Virus record (IMG/VR): IMGVR_UViG_3300032214_000715
Span: 124,001-188,000 of that record
Length of the DNA stretch: 64,000 nt
Reading direction: 5' to 3' (one strand)
Origin: a virus
Part shown: positions 43,330-51,969 of the stretch, in pieces
Numbering within the stretch: the first letter of the stretch is position 1
Layout of the letters: each line of letters starts with the position of its first letter
Notes under the pieces: generated by a model
What the model was told of the DNA's origin: nothing
Database searches by the model: none
Seen by the model: the letters and a program-made list of their open reading frames with translations, nothing else
Program-made: the position numbers and the translations under genes

Positions 43330-43337
43330 TATTTATC
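43330..43337 (-). promoter_or_regulatory. T4-type late promoter box GATAAATA
   Basis: GATAAATATTAC on the minus strand, directly after a short GGGC/GCCC hairpin (43334-43358) that follows the 894-residue fibre gene. Confidence 0.65.
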
Positions 43338-43362
43338 AGGGCTTATTCAGCCCCGATATGTA

Positions 43363-46047
43363 TTAATAATTTTGCCCAGCGACAAATCCGTACCAGGTAG
43401 TTCCGCCATCGTGAGTTACTAAGTTAAGAATATCAGTTTTACTGCCTGTAGTTGTTAATGTAGGAGCAGTTCCACTAGGCCATTTAACTGCTGCTGGCCA
43501 AGTAATTGTTCTACTACCAGTAGCATCCTGATTTAAGAATAATGTCATGTTATACGCACGACCAGCTACTGGTACATTACTGAATGCTAGAGTAGTAATA
43601 CTAGCATTCATAGTAACGTTAAATATGTTGCCTGCTGAGCAATCTATTGTTGTACTTGACGCTGATGTTACATTGGTACGAGTTTCAGTGTAGTTAGTTC
43701 CGAATGTCGTTGAACCACTAACTGTTAGACTACTTAATGTACCTACGCTTGTTAGTGAACTACTGACAACATTACTTGCTAGAGTTGTTCCAGTTAGTGT
43801 TCCGGCGTCACTAGAACCACCGCCAGAGACTGCTGCCCAAGTAGGAACTCCACCAACAACTGTTAGCACTTGATTGGTAGTACCAATAGCTAATTTGCTT
43901 AGTGTATTTGAGTCACTAGCATATAGTAAGTCACCAGTAGTCCAAGTAGATTGTGCGGTACCACCGTTAGTAGCAGCAAGAGTTCCGGATAGAGTAATTG
44001 TACCGCTACTTGTTATTGGGCCATCACTAGTAGTTAAACCAGTTGTTCCGCCACTGACAGCGACGGATGTAACTCTGGACATTGTTTGCCAGGTAGGAGC
44101 AGCATTTCCGTTACTTGTCAATACTTGTCCGCTAGTACCAACGTCAGAACCAGTTGATCCTACGCTCCAAGCTCCACTGGAGGTAATTCTTAATCTTTCT
44201 ACTAGTGAGGTAGAGTTAGAATATGTCTGTATAGCAACATATCCAGGGAAACTGCCGGCGCTGCCGCCGTTTAGAATAACATTACCGCCTGTTGTAACAC
44301 CGCCGCCACTTGATGTGCCACCCTGTAACGTTACATCTCCGGCAGTTGAGTTTGTTAGACTTTGTGTTCCGCCCACAATAACAATATTTCCGGGGAAAGG
44401 AGTAGGAGTGGATACAGATGAATTTCCAGTAATTGTGGTGGTAGCTGCCGCATAGGTAGCTCCAACGGCTCCAATACTTATACTAGTTACTCCGCTTAGT
44501 AAGCTGTTTATTGCGACACTAGCGGTTGTACCTCCAGTACCACCAGCAGCGATGGGTAGAGTTCCAGCAGTAATAGCACTAGCACTGGTTGAATATAATG
44601 CTCTGTTAGCTGCTCCAAAAGTAGATAATCCTGTGCCACCAACTGATGTTGGAACGGCACTGATGATATCAGTTCCAGCGACTTCGCCCTGCATGTTAAA
44701 AGTCGTTACTGAAGCTCCGATTCCAGAGTTAGTTCCAGGAATATAGTAATTTCCGCCACGAACATATACCGCTCCAGCAGATCCATTTACTGCCTTTCCA
44801 GTTCCAGCGACTACATTATAGGTAACGGCAGTAGCTATTACTGTGGCGCCGGCGGCGATATTAATACCGTTTCCATTGGCTTTAGTGGTAGTGACGGCAC
44901 TGTAACCTAAGCTAACGGTTCCGGTGGCAACATTTATTACATTGGTGGCACTAGTGGTTGCTATTTGAACTAAACTTAGTGTAATAGTACCAGATAGATT
45001 CACTGCGTTAGTTGTGCTACCTGAGCTTAGTGTCATATAACTAATAATACAGTTAGTTGTATTAGTGACATTTAACGTCACTGCTGTTCCAACTGTTGTA
45101 ATATCTGTGTTATACAAACGAATTCTGTTTCCACCGCTAGCGGTGCTAGTAGTTGTAAATCCAGCGCCGGAATCGCTGTACAGATAGCAATTATTCACAT
45201 CTAAACTACATTGTACTGTTCCAGCTAGAGTTAGTGCAGATGAAGCTCCTCCTGTAATAAACAGATTATTTAAACTGATATTAGTCTGAAAAATGCCCTG
45301 ATATGACTGTGTAGGTTCAACCGTTACAGAGCCATTTAAGAATGTACTTTTTAATTTGCCCTCAGCGCCAAACAAATGCGTGGTTGCTCGGTTTATAGTA
45401 ATGTTTTCTGCGTAGTTTCCTGGACCTATGAATATAGCTATGTGCGTGGCACTGCTGACAGTTACTGGGTATTGAGTATTTGCGTAACTTAGTGCTGCCC
45501 CGATGGTCAAGAATGGTTTCGAAATAGAGCCATCAGCGTTGCTATCATTACCGCCCTTAGTTACATACAAGCGATTAGCGATGTCTACTGTACTCCAGCT
45601 AGCACTGGTTCCATTGGTAACTAACACTTTACCATTATTATTAGCTTGACTTGGTAAAGAATCTAGAGTAGCCCAACTAGTATCTGTGCCGTCAGTAGTT
45701 AAAAATTTTCCAGTATTTCCGGTTTGACTTGGAGCAAGTGCGTTGAACGCAGAGTTTGCGGTGGTCTGTCCGGTTCCGCCGTTTGTAACCGCTAGTGTGC
45801 CAGCAAGTGTAATTGTACCGCTATCAGTGACTGGCCCACCCGTCGCTGATAATCCCGTTGTACCTCCACTAATATCTACACTAGTTACAGTGCCAGAATT
45901 TTGTCCTCCTATTACTATTCCACCGGCAGTGCTGCCGTCTCCAACATATAGTCGTTGAGTGTCTGTAGTAAATATTAATTCTCCCGCTGCTGGAGTTATA
46001 TTTGTTCTATTTGCTGCTAAGCCTCTTCTTAATTGTAATGATGGCAT
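43363..46047 (-). CDS. Tail-fibre / adhesin with Mtd-N anchor and beta-helix, 894 aa
   Basis: Residues 1-45 (LQLRRGLAANRTNITPAAGE ... RLYVGDGSTAGG) match the Mtd N-terminal type of fibre-anchoring domain. Residues about 155-440 start RLYVTKGGNDSNADGSISKP and look like a pectin-lyase-type right-handed beta-helix (IFIGPGNYAENITI, NRIRLYNTDI), found in fibres that bind or cut polysaccharide; no catalytic residues can be named. Then GGTG and GGxxLNGGSAGSFP modules, and the C-terminal tip ending GFVAGQNY shared with the 576-residue fibre. It follows the 410-residue gene by 13 bases, with ribosome site AGGAG. Confidence 0.88.
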   Translation of the reverse strand: MPSLQLRRGLAANRTNITPAAGELIFTTDTQRLYVGDGSTAGGIVIGGQNSGTVTSVDISGGTTGLSATGGPVTDSGTITLAGTLAVTNGGTGQTTANSAFNALAPSQTGNTGKFLTTDGTDTSWATLDSLPSQANNNGKVLVTNGTSASWSTVDIANRLYVTKGGNDSNADGSISKPFLTIGAALSYANTQYPVTVSSATHIAIFIGPGNYAENITINRATTHLFGAEGKLKSTFLNGSVTVEPTQSYQGIFQTNISLNNLFITGGASSALTLAGTVQCSLDVNNCYLYSDSGAGFTTTSTASGGNRIRLYNTDITTVGTAVTLNVTNTTNCIISYMTLSSGSTTNAVNLSGTITLSLVQIATTSATNVINVATGTVSLGYSAVTTTKANGNGINIAAGATVIATAVTYNVVAGTGKAVNGSAGAVYVRGGNYYIPGTNSGIGASVTTFNMQGEVAGTDIISAVPTSVGGTGLSTFGAANRALYSTSASAITAGTLPIAAGGTGGTTASVAINSLLSGVTSISIGAVGATYAAATTTITGNSSVSTPTPFPGNIVIVGGTQSLTNSTAGDVTLQGGTSSGGGVTTGGNVILNGGSAGSFPGYVAIQTYSNSTSLVERLRITSSGAWSVGSTGSDVGTSGQVLTSNGNAAPTWQTMSRVTSVAVSGGTTGLTTSDGPITSSGTITLSGTLAATNGGTAQSTWTTGDLLYASDSNTLSKLAIGTTNQVLTVVGGVPTWAAVSGGGSSDAGTLTGTTLASNVVSSSLTSVGTLSSLTVSGSTTFGTNYTETRTNVTSASSTTIDCSAGNIFNVTMNASITTLAFSNVPVAGRAYNMTLFLNQDATGSRTITWPAAVKWPSGTAPTLTTTGSKTDILNLVTHDGGTTWYGFVAGQNY

Positions 46048-46060
46048 TGTGTTCTCCTAA

Positions 46061-47293
46061 TTAAAATGTTCCCATATCTAAATAAAAACCAGCGGGCTGT
46101 TCAAAAGTACCAAAATCAAGACCTCCGGCAGTAGCAATTGCGGCCCAAGTCAATACTCCTGCTCCGTCGGTCGTTAAATATTTTCCATTATTACCAGTTT
46201 GCGATGGTAATAAATTAGCGGCTGCTTCTGCTGCGCTTGTAGCTCCAGTACCACCATTTGCTACAGCTACTGTTCCTGTTACATTTGCTGCGCTACCTGA
46301 TATGTTTCCACTTATATCTTCACCACTAACTGTAGCGCTACTACTTAACTCTGTGCCGTCACTCTTAAGATACCCGGAGCTAAAGCTTGTCTTACCAGTA
46401 CCGCCGTTAGCTACTGCTAATGTTCCGTCAAGTGTTATTGTTCCGCTATCAGTAATTGGTCCACCAGTAGTAGTAAGTCCTGTAGTACCGCCGCTAATAT
46501 CAATACTAGTGACAGTTCCATTTGTAGTAGTGATTGTAGTCCAAGTAGGAGAACTACCATTTCCATTACTAGTCAATACTTGACCGCTTGTTCCATAATT
46601 TGCTCCACTTAATCCCCAAGCGCCAGATGAAGTGAATCTAACTCTCTCTGTTTGTGAACTGCCAGTTGTTATTATTACTGATCCAACTCCATCCGGGCCG
46701 ACACCACTCTGTAAATATACATTACCACCAGTACCATTGTTAATTCCACCTGGTCCGCCTCTTAGATATACATGCCCTGGGCTACCCCCTGAAATTGGAT
46801 TACCAGAGATACCTCCAACGATAACTATACTAGCCCCAGAATTAGCACTACTTGCGGCGCCGGCACCAGAGATAGTAAATGTAGTATCACTTGATCCTAT
46901 AGTTAAAGTAGATCCGCTATAACTAATACTACTGGTGGCAGAGTAAGCGCCGCTACTATTAAATAGTATTTGCCCATTGCTACCAGGAACACTGGTTAAT
47001 CCAGTTCCACCCTGCGCTACGCTCAATGCGGTTGTTAATCCGCTAAGACTTGTTATGTCACTGTTGGACCCGCTTTTTGCTGCTCCGATGTTGACTAGAA
47101 TATCTTCAATAGTGGTTGATCCAGTACCGCCATATTCTATAGCAAGAACGCCTTTTGTAATGTTGCTAGCATTTTCACTAAAGTTTTTAGTAGCAGCATC
47201 TTGAAGATTTACTGGCTCACCAACATTAATAATCGGAGCATCCGATAGGCTAATGCCAGTTGTTGTAACGAATGGAATTTGAACACTACTCAT
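46061..47293 (-). CDS. Tail-fibre protein, 410 aa
   Basis: A short fibre protein with no anchor domain: a 100-residue N-terminal part with IEYGGTGSTTIEDILVNIG, then SNSDITSLSGLTTALSVAQ and the module PGHVYLRGGPG ... GNVYLQSGVGPDG ... GAWGLSGANYGT, which is close to identical in the 576-residue fibre 30 kb away. The C-terminal end is FGTFEQPAGFYLDMGTF, different from the other tips. First gene of a two-gene unit with the 894-residue adhesin, so these two may form one fibre. Ribosome site AAGGA. Confidence 0.85.
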   Translation of the reverse strand: MSSVQIPFVTTTGISLSDAPIINVGEPVNLQDAATKNFSENASNITKGVLAIEYGGTGSTTIEDILVNIGAAKSGSNSDITSLSGLTTALSVAQGGTGLTSVPGSNGQILFNSSGAYSATSSISYSGSTLTIGSSDTTFTISGAGAASSANSGASIVIVGGISGNPISGGSPGHVYLRGGPGGINNGTGGNVYLQSGVGPDGVGSVIITTGSSQTERVRFTSSGAWGLSGANYGTSGQVLTSNGNGSSPTWTTITTTNGTVTSIDISGGTTGLTTTGGPITDSGTITLDGTLAVANGGTGKTSFSSGYLKSDGTELSSSATVSGEDISGNISGSAANVTGTVAVANGGTGATSAAEAAANLLPSQTGNNGKYLTTDGAGVLTWAAIATAGGLDFGTFEQPAGFYLDMGTF

Positions 47294-47315
47294 ATATTTT
47301 CCTTGTCCATACTAG

Positions 47316-47323
47316 TATTTATG
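47316..47323 (-). promoter_or_regulatory. T4-type late promoter box CATAAATA
   Basis: ACATAAATACTAGTATGG on the minus strand in the 33-base gap upstream of the 410-residue fibre gene. Confidence 0.7.
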
Positions 47324-47326
47324 TTA

Positions 47327-48316
47327 TTACACAACAATACAAGTGCGGATAGCACGAATAGTAGTTACTGAGTTAGTGGGTGTTACTCTTAGTTGAAGAT
47401 TTCCAGACACATAATTGGCATCAAACGATGCTATTGTTGAGCCTGTTGCTATCATAGCAAACTCTGTATAGTAAGCGGTGGATCCATCGTGCGTGACTAA
47501 CAACTCACTGGTTTGATATGAGCTTCCGCTAGTTACTTGAATTACATATTTCACTGTTCTATAAACAGAGCCGTCAACGCTATCAACTATTTGATCGCTG
47601 TTCGTGTTGGTCGTAATTAAGGTAACAGTTGAAATAGTACCTTGATTGATGTTTAATGTTCCGACAGATAAATTATCTGTGCCAGGATTATATTTTAGTC
47701 CACTAGCAGTGTTTATTGCCTGTGCGGTACTAGTATTGCTAGAAACAAACGGAATATAGTAATTGCTGTTAGTAGTGACAGAGCCGGTATTGGCCAATGT
47801 AGATGCTGCCCCTACAGATCCAGTAATATCTGCTGCATCTATAGTTCCGGTACTGCTTAGTGCTGTACCATTGCTCTTTAAATATCCACTAGTGAATGAT
47901 GTTACTCCAGTACCGCCCTGCGCGACACTCAGTGCTGTAGTTAATCCGCTTAAGCTAGTAATGTCGCTATTAGCACCGCTCTTAGCGGCGCTTAAATTAG
48001 TTCTTGCTTCGGTAGCATCAGTCGCTCCAGTGCCGCCCTTAGCTACAGAAACTGTATTAAGACTCAGTGATATTGTTCCGCTTTGAGTAATCGGACTGTC
48101 TGTTACAGACAACGCTCCGTCAGTAGAAGAAATGGCTACACTGGTTACGGTACCGCTAGTGTTATTTCCTGTTAATTCGCCTACAGTGTTATCACTTTTT
48201 TTGTAGAATAATTTTCCGTCTGTATAGTTTATGGCTAGTTCGCCATAGTCTAAATCTTGCGCCTGTGGCATTTTTCCAGACACAGACGATCTTTTTAATT
48301 TAATGTTGCTGCTCAT
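47327..48316 (-). CDS. Tail-fibre protein with Mtd-N-like anchor, 329 aa
   Basis: Anchor domain at residues 1-45: IKLKRSSVSGKMPQAQDLDY then GELAINYTDGKLFYKKSDN. A short shaft follows with SSTDGALSVTDSPIT, VAKGGTGATDATEAR and SGLTTALSVAQGGTG. The C-terminal about 100 residues (VDGSVYRTVKYVIQVTSG ... LVTHDGSTAYYTE ... NLQLRVTP) form a tip that I recognise as common in fibres of T4-like cyanophages. A compact, complete fibre: anchor, short shaft, tip. Own late promoter, AGGA ribosome site. Confidence 0.88.
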   Translation of the reverse strand: MSSNIKLKRSSVSGKMPQAQDLDYGELAINYTDGKLFYKKSDNTVGELTGNNTSGTVTSVAISSTDGALSVTDSPITQSGTISLSLNTVSVAKGGTGATDATEARTNLSAAKSGANSDITSLSGLTTALSVAQGGTGVTSFTSGYLKSNGTALSSTGTIDAADITGSVGAASTLANTGSVTTNSNYYIPFVSSNTSTAQAINTASGLKYNPGTDNLSVGTLNINQGTISTVTLITTNTNSDQIVDSVDGSVYRTVKYVIQVTSGSSYQTSELLVTHDGSTAYYTEFAMIATGSTIASFDANYVSGNLQLRVTPTNSVTTIRAIRTCIVV

Positions 48317-48368
48317 TTTTGTCCTAATAAGGTAAGAGGTGTTGAAGAATAAAAATTCTTCATAACAT

Positions 48369-48376
48369 TATTTATC
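48369..48376 (-). promoter_or_regulatory. T4-type late promoter box GATAAATA
   Basis: GATAAATAATG on the minus strand upstream of the 329-residue fibre gene, 35 bases after the strong terminator at 48412-48439. Confidence 0.65.
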
Positions 48377-48411
48377 TATGAAAAACAAAACACAATAATA
48401 ATTTATATACA

Positions 48412-48439
48412 AAAAAAGCGCGACTAGTCGCGCTTTTTT
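48412..48439. terminator. Strong palindromic rho-independent terminator
   Basis: Perfect 28-bp palindrome AAAAAAGCGCGACT / AGTCGCGCTTTTTT, 20 bases after the stop of the PKD-LamG gene. Works in either direction. Confidence 0.9.
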
Positions 48440-48458
48440 GATCAATATCTCACTACAA

Positions 48459-49958
48459 TCAAGTAGTAATAGGAGAGAATGATGATATTGATGCGTTTCC
48501 GTAAGTGGTAATAGCAAAATTATTATCACTGCGATCAATAAATGTCCCATCACGGAAAGTCAACAATGATGTGTTTGATACCACAGCCAGTGCTGATGTG
48601 GACGGGGTAAAGTTACTCGTATAGAGAGCTGTTCCCTTTACTATACGAAGATTGGAAATGTATCCGTTCATCCAGTAACTGGCTCCGCCGCCAGCTATAA
48701 ATCTACCAACTGTTAGTGGTGTAGAGTTTACAGCGGTGTAGTTAACCCCATTAGAAAGTGTAGTTCCTAGTTGAGTGCCGTTAACGAATGCTCTGAGACT
48801 TGTTCCACTTCTAGATATGACAATGTGATACCATTGATTGGCCGTTGGAGTCCAAGCCCACGTTGCTCCTGAAAACCCAGGAGTATATCTATTAAGATTG
48901 AGACCTCCGTCACCCAAGTACATAGCCCAAGAACACAAGCGTTGAACAGGAACGGCGTCTATACCATCTCCTAACATAGCTAGCATTTGATAGCCGCCAG
49001 TACTTCTGAAGTACGCCCAGCACTCAATAGTAAAGTCTCCTGTACCAAAGGCAAACGCAGAATTAGAGGGTACAGTTAAATAGTCTCCATTTCCATCAAA
49101 GAAAGCACTGTGTGAGCCACTTGGGCTGACAGTTATCATATTTGTTTTTACTTCAGTGTCAGATCCTCCAGAATTGGTTGCTATTAGCTTAACGCTATAT
49201 GTTCCTGAAGTATTATATGTCGTGGTTGGATTCTGTGCTGTACTGTCAGTAGTTCCGTCATCGTTGAAATCCCACGCCCAGCTAGAAGGACTATTTGTTG
49301 ATGTATCAGTAAAAGTAACAGTTAGCGGAGCAGTGCCGGACGTTAAATTCGCAGAAAAGTCGGCTACTGGAGCTGACTGTGCGACTGTTATCAAATTTAG
49401 CTTAATTACTTGACCTGATCCACCTGAATTTGTTGCTGTCAATTTGGCACTGTATGTTCCAGGAGTGCTATAAGAGTATGATGGACTTTGAACAGTGCTG
49501 TCAGTAGTTCCGTCATTATTGAAGTCCCATGCCCAGGATGTCGGTGAATTGGTTGAAGTGTCAGTAAAGTTTACTGTTAGTGGGGCCGGCCCGGATACAG
49601 TATCGGTGGAGAAGTCAGCGACCGGAACTGGTTGAGTGACAGTTATGACGCTGGTTTTTACTACTTCGCCAGAGCCACTTGAGTTTGTTGCTACTAGCTT
49701 AACAGTATATGTACCAGGTGTATTGTATGTGGTACTTGGATTTTGAACGGTGCTGTCAACAAACCCATTATTGTTGAAGTCCCACGCCCACTCAGTGGGT
49801 GAGTTGGTGGATGTATCAGTAAAGTTTACTGTTAGTGGAGCAGTTCCAGATACTACGTTAGTAGAGAAATCAGCCACTGGCGGCACAATGGTGGCCGCCG
49901 CTCTACTTCCACTAGTTCTGCCGCTGATGAAAACGTTTCTAAAAGATAGTTGTCCCAT
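48459..49958 (-). CDS. PKD-repeat / LamG adhesin, 499 aa
   Basis: After a short start MGQLSFRNVFISGRTSG, three PKD (Ig-like) domains follow at about residues 27-105, 110-195 and 197-276. Each contains APLTVNFTDTSTNSPT, WAWDFNNDG and TYSTPGTYSVKL-type blocks. One LamG domain (about 285-470) ends MNGYISNLRIVKGTALYTSN; it is very similar to the third LamG domain of the 2,074-residue adhesin. PKD domains usually act as spacers or carbohydrate contacts in surface proteins. The combination of a stiff PKD stalk and a lectin head is a complete small adhesin. Own late promoter and terminator. Confidence 0.9.
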   Translation of the reverse strand: MGQLSFRNVFISGRTSGSRAAATIVPPVADFSTNVVSGTAPLTVNFTDTSTNSPTEWAWDFNNNGFVDSTVQNPSTTYNTPGTYTVKLVATNSSGSGEVVKTSVITVTQPVPVADFSTDTVSGPAPLTVNFTDTSTNSPTSWAWDFNNDGTTDSTVQSPSYSYSTPGTYSAKLTATNSGGSGQVIKLNLITVAQSAPVADFSANLTSGTAPLTVTFTDTSTNSPSSWAWDFNDDGTTDSTAQNPTTTYNTSGTYSVKLIATNSGGSDTEVKTNMITVSPSGSHSAFFDGNGDYLTVPSNSAFAFGTGDFTIECWAYFRSTGGYQMLAMLGDGIDAVPVQRLCSWAMYLGDGGLNLNRYTPGFSGATWAWTPTANQWYHIVISRSGTSLRAFVNGTQLGTTLSNGVNYTAVNSTPLTVGRFIAGGGASYWMNGYISNLRIVKGTALYTSNFTPSTSALAVVSNTSLLTFRDGTFIDRSDNNFAITTYGNASISSFSPITT

Positions 49959-49998
49959 AATATTATTTTCCTAACTTGTGTTTAAAAGATGTTGATGA

Positions 49999-50006
49999 TA
50001 TTTATG
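49999..50006 (-). promoter_or_regulatory. T4-type late promoter box CATAAATA
   Basis: TTTTTCATAAATATCATC on the minus strand, starting right after the T-tract of the preceding terminator. Confidence 0.7.
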
Positions 50007-50010
50007 AAAA

Positions 50011-50042
50011 AAATAGAGAAATTTATTAAATTTCTCTATTTT
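50011..50042 (-). terminator. rho-independent terminator
   Basis: 14-bp stem AAATAGAGAAATTT / AAATTTCTCTATTT with 3-base loop, then a T-tract on the minus strand, after the 588-residue fibre gene. Confidence 0.8.
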
Positions 50043-50074
50043 GTACAGTACATTACTACATTGTAAGCACTGAA

Positions 50075-51841
50075 TTAATAAACACCTCCATCCAAGTCGG
50101 CATTTTGTACCCAGTTTGCTGTTACTAAATCATTATCAGCAAGATTGGTAGAGTACTGAGCCGGTGTTGGACCGCTTATTGAAACCTTAGATGTTGTTCC
50201 AGCAGGTAGAACCATACTAATACCGTTAGTAGTAGATTCTAGAATCAACCCGGCATCACCGCGAATAGTCATAGTATCGCCGGCTGCTGACTCAACTATG
50301 CCGTCACCGTCAGAATCAAAAATGATGCTGTTGGTAGAAAGAGTTACTGAACCAGTACCATTTGGAGCGATGACAATATCAGCGTTCGCTGTTGAAGTAC
50401 TGAGTGTAACTGTTCCATCATTACCAGTGGCTAGTGTTGCTCCGCCTACGGTTAGAGTCTCAGTTCCAGAATTCCAACTTAGACCAGAATCAGTAGTAAC
50501 TGGATCTGTTCCAGAACCAATTAGTAGATTTCCAGCAGTAAATGTAGTTGCTCCAGTACCACCATTGCTGACTGGTAGTGTACCTGTAACTGTATCAGTG
50601 TCTAGCTCAACTGATCCAGCTGCCATCTTGACAGCGGTTACAGCACCATCAGCAATCTTACTGGTTGTAACGGCACTGTTTGTTAGTGTTACTGCTAAGT
50701 CAACATTTCCAGAACCATTGAATGAAACAGCGCTAGCAGTAGTAACATCACCAGATACACTGAAGTCACGAGCAGTTTCAAGTGTAGTAGCAGTGTCAGC
50801 ATTACCAGTTAGATCACCAGTTATGTTAGCTTCAACTTGCTTGTTGAATGCCCACTTGTCTCCCGAAGAAACATAAGTTAGTGTAGCACCAGCACCAGCA
50901 ACTGTTAGACCGGCTCCATTTGCCTGAGCAGCAGTAGTTGCGTCCTTAGCTAGAGTTAGATTGATGTCACTGATAGCAACAGCGGTTGAATTTACAGTTG
51001 TTGTGGTGCCTTGTACTGTTAAATCACCAGTAATTACGGCGTTACCAGTTACAGTAACACTAGCAGCAGTAATATCGTCTGAACTTAGTGTTCCATTTAC
51101 GGTTACATTGTTGAATGTTACGTTGTCGGTTGTGCCGACTGACTGACCGATAGCTACTACGCCGTCAGTGATTGATACGCCTGTACCACCACTGAAGTGA
51201 GCACGAACTTCACTAGCGCTTGGGCCAGTGTAGGTGAATACGCCAGTAGCAGAGTCGTATGAGAATGAACCATCACCGCCAGCATCTGTAGCGCTGAATA
51301 GACTTCTTACAGAAGATGTATCAGTTGTAGCAGCGATTGTTAATGTACCAGCTACATCATCGTATGTCTTGGTGATGTTTGAACCAGCTACGATTAAATC
51401 AGCAACACGGTCGTCTACACGCTCGTTTGTGAAATATAGATTTGTTGTGCCTTCAGAAACACTGTCTGTACCGAAACTAATATTTGAAGTTCCGTCAAAG
51501 CTTTCGCCGTTGATTGTACGAGCGGTTTCTAGAGCGGTTGCTGTACTAGCATTGCCGGTCAAAGCACCGACAAAACTTGAAGCTGATACTGTGCCTAAAC
51601 CAGATATTCCATTGCTGGAATCCAGAATAACTGCCTTACTAGCAGTAGCTGTGCCTGCTGTAACTTTTAGTAGGTCAGCGTAATATGCTCCGCCGACTTC
51701 AGAAATGGTAACAGCAGTTCCGTCCGTGCTACTACCGAAATATAATTTACCAGAGCCAGATGAATATGCTAACTCACCGAACGCTAGATTGGTTGGGACG
51801 GCACTCCCAGTAGAACGTTTGATTTTAATTGTTGATGCCAC
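50075..51841 (-). CDS. Tail-fibre protein with Mtd-N-like anchor and LDGGVY terminus, 588 aa
   Basis: Start is GTG (51841-51839) with ribosome site GGAG. Anchor MASTIKIKRSTGSAVPTNLA then FGELAYSSGSGKLYFGSS (1-45). The shaft contains DSVSEGTTNLYFTNERVDDR, SDDITAASVTVTGNAVITGD and AISDINLTLAKDATTAAQAN, a set typical of fibres in T4-like aquatic phages. The C-terminal 60 residues (SISGPTPAQYSTNLADNDLV ... NADLDGGVY) are related to the end of the 322-residue fibre. It is a tandem paralogue of the 608-residue fibre just upstream: about 90% alike over the middle 100 residues but with many silent DNA differences. Late promoter and a 5' leader hairpin precede it. Confidence 0.9.
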   Translation of the reverse strand: MASTIKIKRSTGSAVPTNLAFGELAYSSGSGKLYFGSSTDGTAVTISEVGGAYYADLLKVTAGTATASKAVILDSSNGISGLGTVSASSFVGALTGNASTATALETARTINGESFDGTSNISFGTDSVSEGTTNLYFTNERVDDRVADLIVAGSNITKTYDDVAGTLTIAATTDTSSVRSLFSATDAGGDGSFSYDSATGVFTYTGPSASEVRAHFSGGTGVSITDGVVAIGQSVGTTDNVTFNNVTVNGTLSSDDITAASVTVTGNAVITGDLTVQGTTTTVNSTAVAISDINLTLAKDATTAAQANGAGLTVAGAGATLTYVSSGDKWAFNKQVEANITGDLTGNADTATTLETARDFSVSGDVTTASAVSFNGSGNVDLAVTLTNSAVTTSKIADGAVTAVKMAAGSVELDTDTVTGTLPVSNGGTGATTFTAGNLLIGSGTDPVTTDSGLSWNSGTETLTVGGATLATGNDGTVTLSTSTANADIVIAPNGTGSVTLSTNSIIFDSDGDGIVESAAGDTMTIRGDAGLILESTTNGISMVLPAGTTSKVSISGPTPAQYSTNLADNDLVTANWVQNADLDGGVY

Positions 51842-51861
51842 GAATAATCTCCTTAATTTAG

Positions 51862-51879
51862 TCTAGCAAAGTTGCTAGA
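51862..51879 (-). promoter_or_regulatory. 5' leader hairpin of the 588-residue fibre gene
   Basis: TCTAGCAA-AG-TTGCTAGA lies between the expected late start site (about 51893) and the ribosome site. A stem at this place can protect phage late mRNA 5' ends; function is inferred. Confidence 0.5.
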
Positions 51880-51898
51880 TAGTCTATAGTCCTAGATA

Positions 51899-51906
51899 TA
51901 TTTATC
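51899..51906 (-). promoter_or_regulatory. T4-type late promoter box GATAAATA
   Basis: GGATAAATATATC on the minus strand, 14 bases after the terminator of the 608-residue fibre gene. Confidence 0.65.
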
Positions 51907-51919
51907 CAATCAAGAAAAA

Positions 51920-51947
51920 AGAGAGAATTAATTTCTTAATTCTCTCT
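51920..51947 (-). terminator. rho-independent terminator
   Basis: AGAGAGAATTAA / TTAATTCTCTCT stem with 4-base loop, followed by TTTTTTC on the minus strand, after the 608-residue fibre gene. Confidence 0.85.
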
Positions 51948-51969
51948 CGTTCTATTCACTCACGAGTGA

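Noticed and set aside
43363-46047. Diversity-generating retroelement, suggested by the Mtd-N-like anchor
   Set aside because: No reverse transcriptase, template repeat or C-type-lectin variable region was seen in the window.
43874-50876. Long plus-strand open frames opposite the fibre genes (for example 43874-44455 and 50298-50876), rich in Val and Pro
   Set aside because: They are complements of Gly/Thr/Ser-rich coding sequence, lack ribosome sites and promoters, and repeat wherever GGTG motifs occur; they are shadows.
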